Notes: generated by a model not told the origin, from the letters alone. A DNA stretch of 64,000 nucleotides from Pseudomonas proteolytica (GCF_007858275.1 NZ_VFEV01000039.1:1-64000), one strand, 5' to 3'; counted from the first letter of the stretch, positions 17,412 to 26,883 are shown. Made by a program: numbers and translations.

Positions 17412-19331
17412 ATGCTGCAACCCGACACATTGCCCGCCGTCCTCGCCGGCCCCCTGTTGCGTCGTCTGGAACCTGGGCGCCTGGTGTTGTGGCTGGTGGG
17501 CAGTCGAGCACTGGCACTGACCCTGCGATTGCAGTTCACCCAGCACGCGCGCCAACAGTCGCTGGATATCGACCTCGACGCCAGCCGCTGCCAGGTGATC
17601 CCCGTAGGTCGCGCAGCGTTTATCCACCTGATCGATGTAACGCTGGACACGCCGCTGCCCCAGGACGTGCCCATCAGCTATGACCTGCTGATCGATGATC
17701 AAAGCGGCATCGCCGAGTGGGCGCCGCACCTGCTGTACGCCAATGCCCAGACCCCGGATTTCATCCTGCACAGCCGTATCCGCCAGTTGCTGCACGGCTC
17801 TTGCCGCAAACCCCACCATTACGCCGATGAAGGCCTGCTCTGCGCGGACCGCCTGTTGGCCGAAGATCGCAGCCTGGCCCAGCGCCCGGCCCTGTTGATG
17901 ATGAGCGGCGACCAGGTGTATGCCGACGATGTCGCCGGGCCGATGCTGCGCGCCATTCATGGCCTGATTGCCCGCCTGGGCCTGTTCGATGAACACCTCG
18001 ATGGCGCAGTGGTGGACGACAGCACCCGGCTCTACGACCACCCCGCCAGCTACTACCATCGCGCCGACCTGTTACCGGCGCTGGAGAGCAACGAGACCCT
18101 GCGCGAACGCTTCTTTGGCGGCGTGAAGAAACCGATCTTCACCAGCAGCACCGCCGACAACCACCTGGTAACTTTCGCCGAAGTCATGGCGATGTACCTG
18201 CTGGCCTGGTCGCCAACCCCTTGGAGCCTGATCGCCCCGCACCCTCCCACGCGGTTATCCCTGGAAGAACGGGCACGCTACGCCCGTGAACAGGTGCCTG
18301 TGGATAAGTTTCGCGATGGCCTGGCCGGCGTGGCCCGGGTGTTCGCCCATGTTCCATGCCTGATGATCTTCGATGATCACGACATTACCGATGACTGGAA
18401 CCTCAGCGCCCAGTGGGAGCAGACCGCCTACGGCAACCCCTTCTCCAAGCGCATCATCGGCAACGCCCTGCTCGCCTACATGCTTTGCCAGGGCTGGGGC
18501 AACAACCCCGATGCCTTCGCCCTAATCGTCGAAAAAACCCTGGCCCTGACCGCTACCGCCCAGGACCACGACAATCATCTGCATGCCCCCAGCCAGGACC
18601 AATTGCTGGAAGAACTCCTGAAATTCCAGCAGTGGCACTACGTGCTACCCACCACTCCGGCGCTGGTGGTCATCGACACCCGCACGCGGCGCTGGCGCAG
18701 TGAGTTCACCCTCAAGCAACCGTCCGGCCTGCTGGACTGGGAAGCCTTGAGCGAATTGCAACAGGAACTGCTGGACCACCCGTCGGCCATCATCGTTTCG
18801 CCCGCGCCGATCTTCGGCGTCAAGCTGATAGAAACCGTGCAGAAAATCTTCAGTTGGTGCGGCTACCCGCTATTGGTAGATGCCGAAAACTGGATGGCCC
18901 ACCGTGGCGCCGCACAAGTGATCCTGAATATCTTCCGCCACTCGCGTACCCCGGGGAACTACGTGATTCTGTCCGGGGATGTGCACTACTCGTTCGTCTA
19001 CAAGGTGCTGATCCGCCATCGCAATGTCGGGCCGCATATCTGGCAGATCACCAGCAGCGGCATCAAGAACCAGTTCCCGCCGCGCCTGCTGGAATGGTTC
19101 GACCGCCTCAACCGCTGGCTGTACTCGCCGCGCTCGCCCCTGAACTGGCTGACCCGTCGCCGTCGCATGCAGGTGGTGCCGTATATCCCGGAGCATGCCG
19201 AAGCCGGCGAGCGCCTGTGGAACAGTGCCGGCATCGGCCAGGTATTTTTCAACGAGCAAGGCCAGCCTGAATCGATCTACCAGCACAATGCCAACGGGGC
19301 GCCGCCCACGCGCATGGTAGAGCCGCAATAG
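17412..19331 (+). CDS. PhoD-like phosphatase/phosphodiesterase
   Basis: A 639-aa metallophosphoesterase of the PhoD-like class. The metal-binding motifs appear in order: 'LLMMSGDQVYADDVAG', 'PCLMIFDDHDITDDWN' and, late in the chain, 'VILSGDVHYSFVYK'. The length and motif spacing fit the long PhoD-like proteins seen in pseudomonads. There is no signal peptide or twin-arginine motif at the N-terminus (MLQPDTLPAVLAGPLLRR), so unlike classical PhoD it is probably cytoplasmic. The substrate is unknown. It stands as a single gene. Confidence 0.85.
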   Translation: MLQPDTLPAVLAGPLLRRLEPGRLVLWLVGSRALALTLRLQFTQHARQQSLDIDLDASRCQVIPVGRAAFIHLIDVTLDTPLPQDVPISYDLLIDDQSGIAEWAPHLLYANAQTPDFILHSRIRQLLHGSCRKPHHYADEGLLCADRLLAEDRSLAQRPALLMMSGDQVYADDVAGPMLRAIHGLIARLGLFDEHLDGAVVDDSTRLYDHPASYYHRADLLPALESNETLRERFFGGVKKPIFTSSTADNHLVTFAEVMAMYLLAWSPTPWSLIAPHPPTRLSLEERARYAREQVPVDKFRDGLAGVARVFAHVPCLMIFDDHDITDDWNLSAQWEQTAYGNPFSKRIIGNALLAYMLCQGWGNNPDAFALIVEKTLALTATAQDHDNHLHAPSQDQLLEELLKFQQWHYVLPTTPALVVIDTRTRRWRSEFTLKQPSGLLDWEALSELQQELLDHPSAIIVSPAPIFGVKLIETVQKIFSWCGYPLLVDAENWMAHRGAAQVILNIFRHSRTPGNYVILSGDVHYSFVYKVLIRHRNVGPHIWQITSSGIKNQFPPRLLEWFDRLNRWLYSPRSPLNWLTRRRRMQVVPYIPEHAEAGERLWNSAGIGQVFFNEQGQPESIYQHNANGAPPTRMVEPQ

Positions 19332-19481
19332 CCTGCAGGCCGCGAACAATGGCACTTAGCCATAGTTTTGCGGCCTCTTCTACGCAGGCAAGCCTCGTTG
19401 TACAGTACGCCAAGCCACGGAGTATCGGCGTTAACACCTGACTGGCCATAGTGAGCCAGCACCCTCGCAGGGAGCGCGCAG

Positions 19482-20495
19482 ATGGGCGATATATCCGAAA
19501 AGGATCCGTTGAAAGGTGAGCTTTTCGACGTCAATGCCGACCTGGTCCATGCCATCATGGAACTGGTCAGCGATGGAATATGGGACTGGAATGCCAACAC
19601 CGGGTTTGTCTATCGCAACCCCGGCTGGTACGAAATGCTGGGCTACAATCCCCACTCCCTGGAAAACACCGTCTTCACCTGGGAAAGCGTGATCCATCCC
19701 GACGATTACCCCCATGTGATGAAAGTCTTCGATGACTACATCAATAGCCGCGCCACCCACTATCAAGTCGAGTACCGCTGTCGAAAAAAAGACGGCACAT
19801 GGCTATGGATCGAAGACCGTGGCTACGTGATCGCCCGCAATCCCGATGGTTCGGTGTGGCGTATGGTCGGCGCACACCGCAGCATTCACGAACGCAAACG
19901 CTCCCTGGAACAACTTGAGCGGCGCAACCAATCCCTGGAAGCCCTGGTGGCCGAACGCACCCGTGAGCTGTCGCGGGTCAACCAGCAACTGCAGCTACAA
20001 CTGGACGAAAACCGCTCCCTGGCCGAGCGCGATACGTTGACCCGTATCGCCAGCCGCTATCGCCTGGAAAAAGCCTTGCTGGAAGAATGCGAACGCGCCC
20101 AGCGGTTTCGCCTGCCGTTGGCGGTGATTGCCATGGATGTCGATGACTTCAAACCGATCAACGACCAGCACGGGCATGCCGTGGGCGATGCCACCCTGCT
20201 GCAGGTAGTCGAACGCCTGGAGCATTGCGTGCGCCAGGGCGATCTACTGGCACGCTGGGGTGGTGATGAGTTTATGGTGATCATGCCCAAGAGCACCGTG
20301 GAAACTGCCATGGCACTGGCCGAGCGTATCCGCCAGGCAGTCCTCGACATCCCCCCTGTGGGTGATTTCAAGGTGACCTTGAGCCTGGGGGTGGTACAAC
20401 GCCTCGACCACGAATCGCCCAGCAACCTGATGGCTCGGGCGGACCAGGCGTTGTACCGGTCCAAGGCAGCAGGCAAGGACCGGGTTTCACAATAG
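19482..20495 (+). CDS. PAS-GGDEF diguanylate cyclase
   Basis: A 337-aa cytoplasmic signalling enzyme that should make cyclic di-GMP. A PAS domain with PAC motif fills residues about 20-140 ('DGIWDWNANTGFVYRNPGW'), a coiled coil links at about 145-185, and the GGDEF domain ends the chain. The active site reads 'ARWGGDEFMVI', and the inhibitory I-site RxxD is present five residues upstream (RQGD). Thus it should be active and subject to product inhibition. A good site (agggag) precedes the ATG. The 193-bp tandem repeat begins 17 bases after its stop. Confidence 0.93.
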   Translation: MGDISEKDPLKGELFDVNADLVHAIMELVSDGIWDWNANTGFVYRNPGWYEMLGYNPHSLENTVFTWESVIHPDDYPHVMKVFDDYINSRATHYQVEYRCRKKDGTWLWIEDRGYVIARNPDGSVWRMVGAHRSIHERKRSLEQLERRNQSLEALVAERTRELSRVNQQLQLQLDENRSLAERDTLTRIASRYRLEKALLEECERAQRFRLPLAVIAMDVDDFKPINDQHGHAVGDATLLQVVERLEHCVRQGDLLARWGGDEFMVIMPKSTVETAMALAERIRQAVLDIPPVGDFKVTLSLGVVQRLDHESPSNLMARADQALYRSKAAGKDRVSQ

Positions 20496-20511
20496 GGACT
20501 GTGCCTATACC

Positions 20512-21727
20512 TGTGGCAAGCGGGCTTGTTGTGGCGAGCGGGCTTGCCCCGCGCTGGGCTGCGCAGCAGCCCCAACAAACCCACCCCAGCTACCCCAGAC
20601 ACACCGAGCAAGCAGGTTTTAGGGCGGCTTCGCCACCCAACGGGGGACAAGCCCCCTCTCCACATTTACCGCGCCAGCCTGCCGACTGCGGCCCGAGCGC
20701 CCGTTGTGGCAAGCGGGCTTGTTGTGGCGAGCGGGCTTGCCCCGCGCTGGGCTGCGCAGCAGCCCCAACAAACCCACCCCAGTTACCCCAGACACACCGA
20801 GCAAGCAGGTTTTAGGGCGGCTTCGCCACCCAACGGGGGACAAGCCCCCTCTCCACATTTACCGCACCAGCCCCCCGACTGCGGCCAGAGCACCCGTTGT
20901 GGCAACCGGGCTTGCTGTGGCGAGCGGGCTTGCCCGCGCTGGGCTGCGCAGCAGCCCCAACAAACCCACCCCAGCTACCCCAGACACACCAAGCAAACTG
21001 GCTTTGGGGCGGCTTCGCCACCCAACGGGACAAGCCCCCTCGCCACATTTACCGCACCAGCCTGCCGACTGCGGCCCGAGCGCCCGTTGTGGCAACCGGG
21101 CTTGTTGTGGCGAGCGGGCTTGCCCCGCGCTGGGCTGCGCAGCAGCCCCAACAAACCCACCCCAGCTACCCCAGACACACCGAGCAAACAGGCTTTGGGG
21201 CGGCTTCGCCACCCAACGGGGGACAAGCCCCCTCTCCACATTTACCGCACCAGCCTGCCGACTGCGGCCAGAGCGCCCGTTGTGGCAAGCGGGCTTGTTG
21301 TGGCGAGCGGGCTTGCCCGCGCTGGGCTGCGCAGCAGCCCCAACAAACCCACCCCAGCTACCCCAGACACACCGAGCAAACAGGTTTTAGGGCGGCTTCG
21401 CCACCCAACGGGGGACAAGCCCCCTCTCCACATTTACCGCGCCAGCCCCCCGACTGCGGCCAGAGCGCCCGTTGTGGCAAGCGGGCTTGTTGTGGCGAGC
21501 GGGCTTGCCCCGCGCTGGGCTGCGCAGCAGCCCCAACAAACCCACCCCAGTTACCCCTGACACACCAAGCAAACAGGTTTTAGGGCGGCTTCGCCACCCA
21601 ACGGGGGACAAGCCCCCTCTCCACATTTACCGCTCCAGCCCCCCGACTGCAGCCAGAGCGCCCGTTGTGGCAAGCGGGCTTGTTGTGGCGAGCGGGCTTG
21701 CCCCGCGCTGGGCTGCGCAGCAGCCCC
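20512..21727. repeat. Tandem array of a ~193-bp repeat, six full copies and a partial seventh
   Basis: Copies start at 20512, 20705, 20898, 21088, 21281, 21473 and 21666, giving periods of 193, 193, 190, 193, 192 and 193. Each copy contains, in order, two REP-like cores ('gtggcaagcgggcttg' and 'gtggcgagcgggcttgcc'), a hairpin gggctgc-gca-gcagccc, a C-rich stretch, a small hairpin around 'ggcggcttcgcc' and a hairpin around 'gggggacaagccccc'. The copies differ by a few substitutions and small indels. The last copy is cut after its first hairpin. Open frames cross the array on both strands, but indels of 1 and 3 bases and the lack of start signals argue against coding. Confidence 0.95.
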
Positions 21728-21768
21728 CATTCCCCACAGGGCACAGTTTTTTTGCCAATACCCCCGCG

Positions 21769-23802
21769 CTAGTAACGCGCATCCACCGGCTTGCCGCCGT
21801 TCGGCCAGTCCTTGACCTTGTCCGGGAAGTCCGGGCGTGGTTTTTGCGAGAAGTAGGCGGCAACGTCCACCGCTTCCTGGTCCGACAAGCCGCCCTGGCC
21901 CAACGGGAATTTTTCGTGGAAGCCGATCGGCATGTTGCGTTTGACGAACGCGGCCGCGGTGTAAGTGCGGGCCATGCCGGCACCGATGTTGAACGACTGA
22001 TCACCCCACAACGGTGGGTACACCAAAGTGCCGTCCGCTCGGGCCAGGCCTTCGCCGTCATTGCCGTGGCATACCGCGCATTGCTTGGCGTAGACCTGTT
22101 CGCCATTGGCAAGGTCGGGCTTTATGGCCGGGTCGATCTTGCCGACACCCCGGCCTGGCACCTTGTCCTCGGGCTTGGTGTTGTTTTTCATCCAGTCGAA
22201 GTACGCCACCATCGCCTGCATGTCCGCCGATTGTGGCGGCACCGGTTTGCCATTCATCGAGCGGCGGAAGCAACCGTTGATGCGTTCTTCCAGGCTCACC
22301 ACCTTGCCAGCACGCGGGGCGTAGCTGGGGAAGAAGGCCGACACCCCCACAAACGGCGACCCATCCGCCACGGTGCCGGCATTGAGATGGCAACTGGTGC
22401 AGTTCAGCGAGTTGCCGACATTGTCTGGCAGCAGTTCCTTGGTTTGCAGGTGCAAGCGCATGCCGCGTATCACTTGGTCGGCATTCGAAGCTGCCAGCAG
22501 ATTGGCCAGGCGCGGGGTTTCGAACGCCGATGAGTCGGTGCTGACCGGGTTGAGCTGGTCACGCATTTTCTTCACCTGGGCGGTACTGATCGGCGTGCCT
22601 TCGTTACCCCAGCGCGTGCGCACGAAGGTGAGGATTTCCGCCACTTCGTTGTTCGCCAGGCGCGCAAAGCCCGGCATGGTGTAGACCCGTGGATGGGCTG
22701 CGGTCTCGGCGGTTTCCCAACCGGTAAGGGTAATGTGCAGCAACGAGGTCGGGTTGCTGGCAACCACGCCGGCGTTGCCGGCCAATGCCGGGAACAGCCC
22801 TTTCACACCCGCGCCGTCGCTGCGGTGGCAATCGCTGCAGAACTGCATGTAACCCAGGCCGCCACGGCTGGTGAACAAGTCCTTGGGCAGTTCGGCAGGG
22901 CTTTTGGCGACCGCTGGCATCGGCAGGTCGTCCTTGCCCGGTGGCAGGGATTTCAAATACGTCGCGACGGCCGTCAGGTCGGCGTCCGTGAAATGCTGGG
23001 TACTGTGACGGATCACGTCCACCATGTTGCCCGACACTGTGGCAAAGCGGTTCTGCCCGGTCTTGAGCAGTTGCACGGTGTCTTCCACCGTCCACAGGTT
23101 GCGCAGACTCAAGGCGCGCCAATGCTCGACGGTTTCCCCGCCCAGGTAGTGCTCACCGCCGCTGCCGGTGTCGCTCATGGCTTTTTCCTGGAAGGCGATA
23201 CCCCGCGGGGTATGGCACGAGCCGCAGTGGCCGAGGCCCTGGACCAGATAGGCGCCGCGGTTGAGCACTGCATCCCGGGCCGGGTCGGGCTGGAACGGTT
23301 GTTTGTCGAGGAACATGAAGTTCCACAACGCCAGGCCCCAGCGCTGGTTGAACGGGAACCCCATGTCTGCTTCGAGGTTGGCCTGGCTCACCGGCTTGAC
23401 CTCATGCATCAGGTAGGCGAACAAGGCGCGCATGTCCTCTTCGCTCATCTTCGCGTAGGACGGATACGGCATGGCTGGGTACAGGTTCATACCAGCAGGT
23501 GTCACACCTTCACGCATCACGCGGTCGAACTGTTCAAAGCTGTAGTGACCGATCCCGGTCTCGCGATCCGGGGTGATGTTGCTGGAATAGATGGTGCCCA
23601 TGGGCGTACTCAGCTCCAGGCCACCTGCCATCTCGGGGCCTTGCTTGGCGGTGTGGCAGGCGATGCAGTCACCGAGTTGGGCAACGTATTTGCCCTGGGC
23701 GATCAGTTCGGTATCGGGTTTGGCGGGTTCGTTGGCGTGCAGGGGAAGCGCAAGACACAGCGTCGCCCCCATCAAGGCCAAACGTGACAGAGAAAGGGCC
23801 AT
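21769..23802 (-). CDS. Pentahaem cytochrome c: AdhB-like tri-haem part fused to TsdA-like di-haem part
   Basis: A 677-aa exported cytochrome. A signal peptide spans about residues 1-23. Five CxxCH sites are visible: C46-H50, C193-H197, C322-H326, C468-H472 and C575-H579. The first 420 residues look like the tri-haem cytochrome subunit of membrane alcohol/gluconate dehydrogenases. From about 440 the chain resembles thiosulfate dehydrogenase TsdA, including 'RINGCFRRSMNG', whose Cys can be an axial haem ligand in that family. No dehydrogenase large subunit is adjacent. The function could be thiosulfate oxidation feeding electrons through the tri-haem part. The start has aaagga upstream. Confidence 0.88.
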   Translation of the reverse strand: MALSLSRLALMGATLCLALPLHANEPAKPDTELIAQGKYVAQLGDCIACHTAKQGPEMAGGLELSTPMGTIYSSNITPDRETGIGHYSFEQFDRVMREGVTPAGMNLYPAMPYPSYAKMSEEDMRALFAYLMHEVKPVSQANLEADMGFPFNQRWGLALWNFMFLDKQPFQPDPARDAVLNRGAYLVQGLGHCGSCHTPRGIAFQEKAMSDTGSGGEHYLGGETVEHWRALSLRNLWTVEDTVQLLKTGQNRFATVSGNMVDVIRHSTQHFTDADLTAVATYLKSLPPGKDDLPMPAVAKSPAELPKDLFTSRGGLGYMQFCSDCHRSDGAGVKGLFPALAGNAGVVASNPTSLLHITLTGWETAETAAHPRVYTMPGFARLANNEVAEILTFVRTRWGNEGTPISTAQVKKMRDQLNPVSTDSSAFETPRLANLLAASNADQVIRGMRLHLQTKELLPDNVGNSLNCTSCHLNAGTVADGSPFVGVSAFFPSYAPRAGKVVSLEERINGCFRRSMNGKPVPPQSADMQAMVAYFDWMKNNTKPEDKVPGRGVGKIDPAIKPDLANGEQVYAKQCAVCHGNDGEGLARADGTLVYPPLWGDQSFNIGAGMARTYTAAAFVKRNMPIGFHEKFPLGQGGLSDQEAVDVAAYFSQKPRPDFPDKVKDWPNGGKPVDARY

Positions 23803-23886
23803 CGCATTATTCCTTTAATAACCTGGCCTGGGGGTTGGCCCCTGGGTACAGGTTTATCTTCGTTTTTATGAGGTCATCAGGCGGAC

Positions 23887-23911
23887 AACCGGGGCTTTGT
23901 AAGCCCCGGTT
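23887..23911. terminator. Hairpin between AruI-like gene and cytochrome gene
   Basis: A perfect 11-bp stem, aaccggggctt-tgt-aagccccggtt, lies downstream of the decarboxylase gene on the minus strand. The U tract is weak on both strands, so it is a probable but not strong terminator. Confidence 0.6.
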
Positions 23912-23967
23912 TGTTGTAGCGGATTTTCGATGGTGGCCCGTTGATATGGATCAGGGCCGGGGAAGGT

Positions 23968-25575
23968 TCAGGCGTTTTGCAGGTATTGCGCAGCGTCGAG
24001 TTCGATCATCACCGGCTGGCGGCTGCCGGCCAGGGTTTGCAACAGCTCATGCAAGGCCTGTGGCGTGGCGGCGGTGTGGTGCTCAACATGGCAGCTGTGG
24101 GCCATCGCGGCAAAGTCCGGGGTCAAGATATCCACGCCCAGCGGGGTGATTTCCCGGGCTTGCATATAGTCGCGGATCTCGCCATAGCACTGGTTGTTCC
24201 ACACCACCAGGATCACGCCGATACCTGCCTCACGGGCTGCGATCAGTTCGTTGCTGGCAAACTGCAGGCCGCCATCGCCCACCAGCGCCACCACCGGTCG
24301 TTCGGGCTTGGCCAGCTTGGCACCGATAGCCGCCGGCAACCCGTAGCCGAGAGTGCCGTAGCCAGTGCCAGCATTGAACCAACTGTTGGCCACCGGCGCC
24401 TGGTAACCCACCGCGCCCTGATACACCGGCTGGGTCGAATCGCCGACGATCAACGGGTCGACCAGGCTGTCGCGCAGCAGGTCCAGCAAGCCTTGCAGCC
24501 CCTGTTGCTTGGCATTCCATGTCTCGCGCTCCAAACGGTTGACCCGCTGCACGCTGTCCTGCGCCCAACGCCCGCTCGGGGCTGGCGGGCTGACCTCATC
24601 CAGCAGCGCCTGCAACCCTTCGCGGGCATCGCCCACCAGCCCGACATGGGCGCGTTGCACGCCCATGACTTGCATCGGGTCGATATCCAGGCGGATCAGC
24701 GGCGCCTTGAATTTCAGTGGGCCAAGGCCGAAGAAGTCGTAGTCGGTTTCCCCAAGCTCCGTGCCCACGGCGAGGATCACATCGGCTTCGTCAAACAGCG
24801 AGCGGCCATGTTTGGATGACTGCACGCCGTCCAGCAATAAGGGGTGGTTCATGGGCAGCAAGCCACGGGCATTAGTGGTCAGGGCCACCGGCGCTTGCAG
24901 GCGCTCGGCCAGTTGCTGCAACACCTCGGCGCAATCACGGGCACCGCCGCCGGCGAGAATCAGCGGCCGGCGCGCGTCGTTGAGCAAATTCAACGCCGCA
25001 CGCAACGAGGCCGGCGCCGGGGCCGGTGCGCCAGGCAGGCTGCGGGGCATCAGGTTGAGGTCGATGGCCGGCATGTCCAGCACATCCAGGGGGATTTCCA
25101 GGTGCACAGGGCGCGGGCGCGCACATTTGAACACGGCGAAAGCGCGGGCCAGCAGCTCGGGCAATTGCTCAGGCGATTGCAACGTGTGGCTGAACGCACA
25201 CACCCCCGCGACCATCGCGCGCTGATCCGGCAACTCGTGCAGATGCCCATGGCCCAGGCGCAGATGTTCGCGGCGGTTGGTGGTGGAAATCACCAGCATC
25301 GGCACCGAGTCGGCATAAGCCTGGCCCATGGCGGTCAGAATATTGGTCATGCCCGGGCCGGTAATGATGAAACAGACGCCCGGCTTGCCACTGGCGCGGG
25401 CGTAGCCGTCGGCCATAAAACCGGCACCCTGTTCATGGCGCGGGCTGACATGGCGCAGGCGGCTACCGTGCAGGCCGCGATAGAGCTCGACGGTATGCAC
25501 GCCGGGGATACCGAACACGGTATCTACCCCATAACCTTCCAGCAGGCGAACCAGGGACTGGGCGCAGGTGGTCAT
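23968..25575 (-). CDS. aruI: ThDP-dependent decarboxylase, AruI-like (5-guanidino-2-oxopentanoate decarboxylase)
   Basis: A 535-aa enzyme of the acetolactate synthase/pyruvate oxidase fold. The N-terminal PYR domain has 'FGIPGVHTVELYRGL' and the catalytic Glu in 'RHEQGAGFMADGYA'. The C-terminal PP domain has the ThDP motif 'GDGGLQFASNEL...VVWNN'. AruI decarboxylates the 2-oxo acid made from arginine by AruH in the arginine transaminase route. An AruH-like transaminase sits in the same locus at 29943, which supports the call. It is on the minus strand downstream of the LysR gene (118-base gap) and has its own site (aaggaa). Confidence 0.75.
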   Translation of the reverse strand: MTTCAQSLVRLLEGYGVDTVFGIPGVHTVELYRGLHGSRLRHVSPRHEQGAGFMADGYARASGKPGVCFIITGPGMTNILTAMGQAYADSVPMLVISTTNRREHLRLGHGHLHELPDQRAMVAGVCAFSHTLQSPEQLPELLARAFAVFKCARPRPVHLEIPLDVLDMPAIDLNLMPRSLPGAPAPAPASLRAALNLLNDARRPLILAGGGARDCAEVLQQLAERLQAPVALTTNARGLLPMNHPLLLDGVQSSKHGRSLFDEADVILAVGTELGETDYDFFGLGPLKFKAPLIRLDIDPMQVMGVQRAHVGLVGDAREGLQALLDEVSPPAPSGRWAQDSVQRVNRLERETWNAKQQGLQGLLDLLRDSLVDPLIVGDSTQPVYQGAVGYQAPVANSWFNAGTGYGTLGYGLPAAIGAKLAKPERPVVALVGDGGLQFASNELIAAREAGIGVILVVWNNQCYGEIRDYMQAREITPLGVDILTPDFAAMAHSCHVEHHTAATPQALHELLQTLAGSRQPVMIELDAAQYLQNA

Positions 25576-25693
25576 TGCTCACTTCCTTCTTATTGTTCTT
25601 TGTCGATTGGCCAGACCTTAGGGTGCGACCCGAGGGCGGACAAGCAAAAAATTTACCGGCCATTGGCAAAAAAAATTCACGGATTGCCTGGCG

Positions 25694-26578
25694 TCAAAGC
25701 CCGCCGCCCAACTGCGACTTCACCCACTCGCCAAACGCCTGCACCACCGGTCGTTCGACTTTCTGGTGATCGGCCACCAGGTAATAGCCACGGTTGGACT
25801 CGATCTCGGTCTCGAACGGTCGCACCAGCAAGCCCCTGGCCAGGGCTTCACCGCTGATCAGGTTGTCGCCCATGGCGATACCCTGGCTGGCGATGCACGC
25901 CGACTGCACAAAGTGCGCATCGGCAAACACGATGCCGCGCTGCACATCGACATTCGGCGCCCCGGCGGCGGCCAGCCAGACGCGCCAGTCGGAGTAGTCG
26001 ATCATATGCAGCAAAGGTGCGCCGGCCAGATGCTCCGGGTTCTTCAGGCCGCCCATGGTGTTGACCAGGCGCGGGCTGCACACCGGGAAGTAGCGCAGCG
26101 AAACGATCTTCTGCACATGCTGGTTGGGCCAGTCGCCCATGCCGTAGGCGATAAACAGGTCGGCGCCGTGGTCGCTGGTGTCGTCTGGGGTGCGCGGTGA
26201 AATCAGGTGCAGTTCGACCTGTGGATAAAGGGTCTGGAAGTCGGCGATATGCGTGCACAGCCAATAGGTGGCAAAGCCCGCCGGGCTACTGATACACAGG
26301 CGCCCGCTGACCTGCTGGCCATCAAAGCGCTGGCCAGCCTCGAGGATATTGGCCAGCAGCCCATGGATATCCCGGGCATAGCGCTCGCCTTGCCAGGTGA
26401 TGCGGATATTGCGCCCGGTGCGCTCGGTCAGGGCAAAGCCCAGGGTTTGTTCCAGGCTCTTGATCTGGTGGCTGATGGCGCTGGGGGTGAGGTTCAGCTC
26501 AGTAGCGGCCTCGGACACACTGCCCAGCCGGGCCACCGCGTCCAGCGCCCGCAAGGCGGTCATGGAGGGGTAACGCAT
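25694..26578 (-). CDS. LysR-family regulator (GcvA-like)
   Basis: A 294-aa regulator. The DNA-binding part is 'LGSVSEAATELNLTPSAISHQ' and the effector domain starts at about 92. It is divergent from the ABC transporter operon. In the shared region there is an inverted repeat TTGAA-N6-TTCAA at 26656, centred about 64 bases before the predicted transporter start point, the classical LysR position. It therefore probably controls the transporter-aruH operon, and perhaps aruI, which follows it on the same strand. The inducer is likely an arginine-like amino acid or its 2-oxo acid (inference). Confidence 0.85.
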   Translation of the reverse strand: MRYPSMTALRALDAVARLGSVSEAATELNLTPSAISHQIKSLEQTLGFALTERTGRNIRITWQGERYARDIHGLLANILEAGQRFDGQQVSGRLCISSPAGFATYWLCTHIADFQTLYPQVELHLISPRTPDDTSDHGADLFIAYGMGDWPNQHVQKIVSLRYFPVCSPRLVNTMGGLKNPEHLAGAPLLHMIDYSDWRVWLAAAGAPNVDVQRGIVFADAHFVQSACIASQGIAMGDNLISGEALARGLLVRPFETEIESNRGYYLVADHQKVERPVVQAFGEWVKSQLGGGL

Positions 26579-26655
26579 GGATGTTCACCTGCTCAAAGAT
26601 ACCCGCACCATAGCCGTAATCGGCCGTCAGACATAGCCACCGGCAAAGCGGACAG

Positions 26656-26671
26656 TTGAATTAAATTTCAA
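26656..26671. promoter_or_regulatory. Probable LysR operator (TTGAA-N6-TTCAA)
   Basis: The palindrome TTGAATTAAATTTCAA holds the LysR T-N11-A pattern. It lies 78 bases before the LysR start and about 64 bases before the predicted start point of the divergent transporter promoter, which is where LysR recognition sites normally lie. Confidence 0.6.
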
Positions 26672-26692
26672 GATCGACGGAAAAATGCTCGA

Positions 26693-26720
26693 TTGACCTC
26701 AAATGGCCAGTGGCTATTCT
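26693..26720 (+). promoter_or_regulatory. Sigma-70 promoter of the ABC transporter-aruH operon
   Basis: TTGACC (26693..26698), a 16-base spacer and TATTCT (26715..26720) form a good sigma-70 promoter. Transcription would begin near 26727 and leave a leader of about 157 bases before the TTG start at 26884. That leader contains a REP half-palindrome at 26812. Confidence 0.6.
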
Positions 26721-26811
26721 CGACCTTCAGCACGGCACGCCCAAACTTGCCGGCGTTGGTCGTCAACGATGACATGGGCAGGCTGGATAAACGTGGTGTT
26801 CTTGCGTTTTT

Positions 26812-26836
26812 CGCTGGCAAGCCAGCTCCCACAGGG
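26812..26836 (+). repeat. Single REP element in the operon leader
   Basis: The sequence 'cgctggcaagccagctccc' followed by acaggg is one half of the REPIN family seen elsewhere in the window. It lies inside the predicted 5' leader of the transporter mRNA and can fold as ctggc-aa-gccag. No second half is nearby. Confidence 0.7.
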
Positions 26837-26883
26837 GGCGGTGTCCAGGTTGATCAATTTACAAAAATAAAGAGGGAAAACCC

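Noticed and set aside
20526..21583. Long open frames (up to ~344 codons) on both strands across the 193-bp repeats
   Set aside because: They have no ribosome binding sites, the unit indels of 1 and 3 bases shift the frames between copies, and frames are open on both strands because the repeat is GC-rich and poor in stop codons. They are a by-product of the repeat.
20512..21727. CRISPR array
   Set aside because: The repeats are about 193 bases and adjacent with no unique spacers, and no cas gene is present.
22693..23787. 364-codon plus-strand frame opposite the pentahaem cytochrome
   Set aside because: Antisense shadow; five CxxCH motifs and a signal peptide are on the minus strand.
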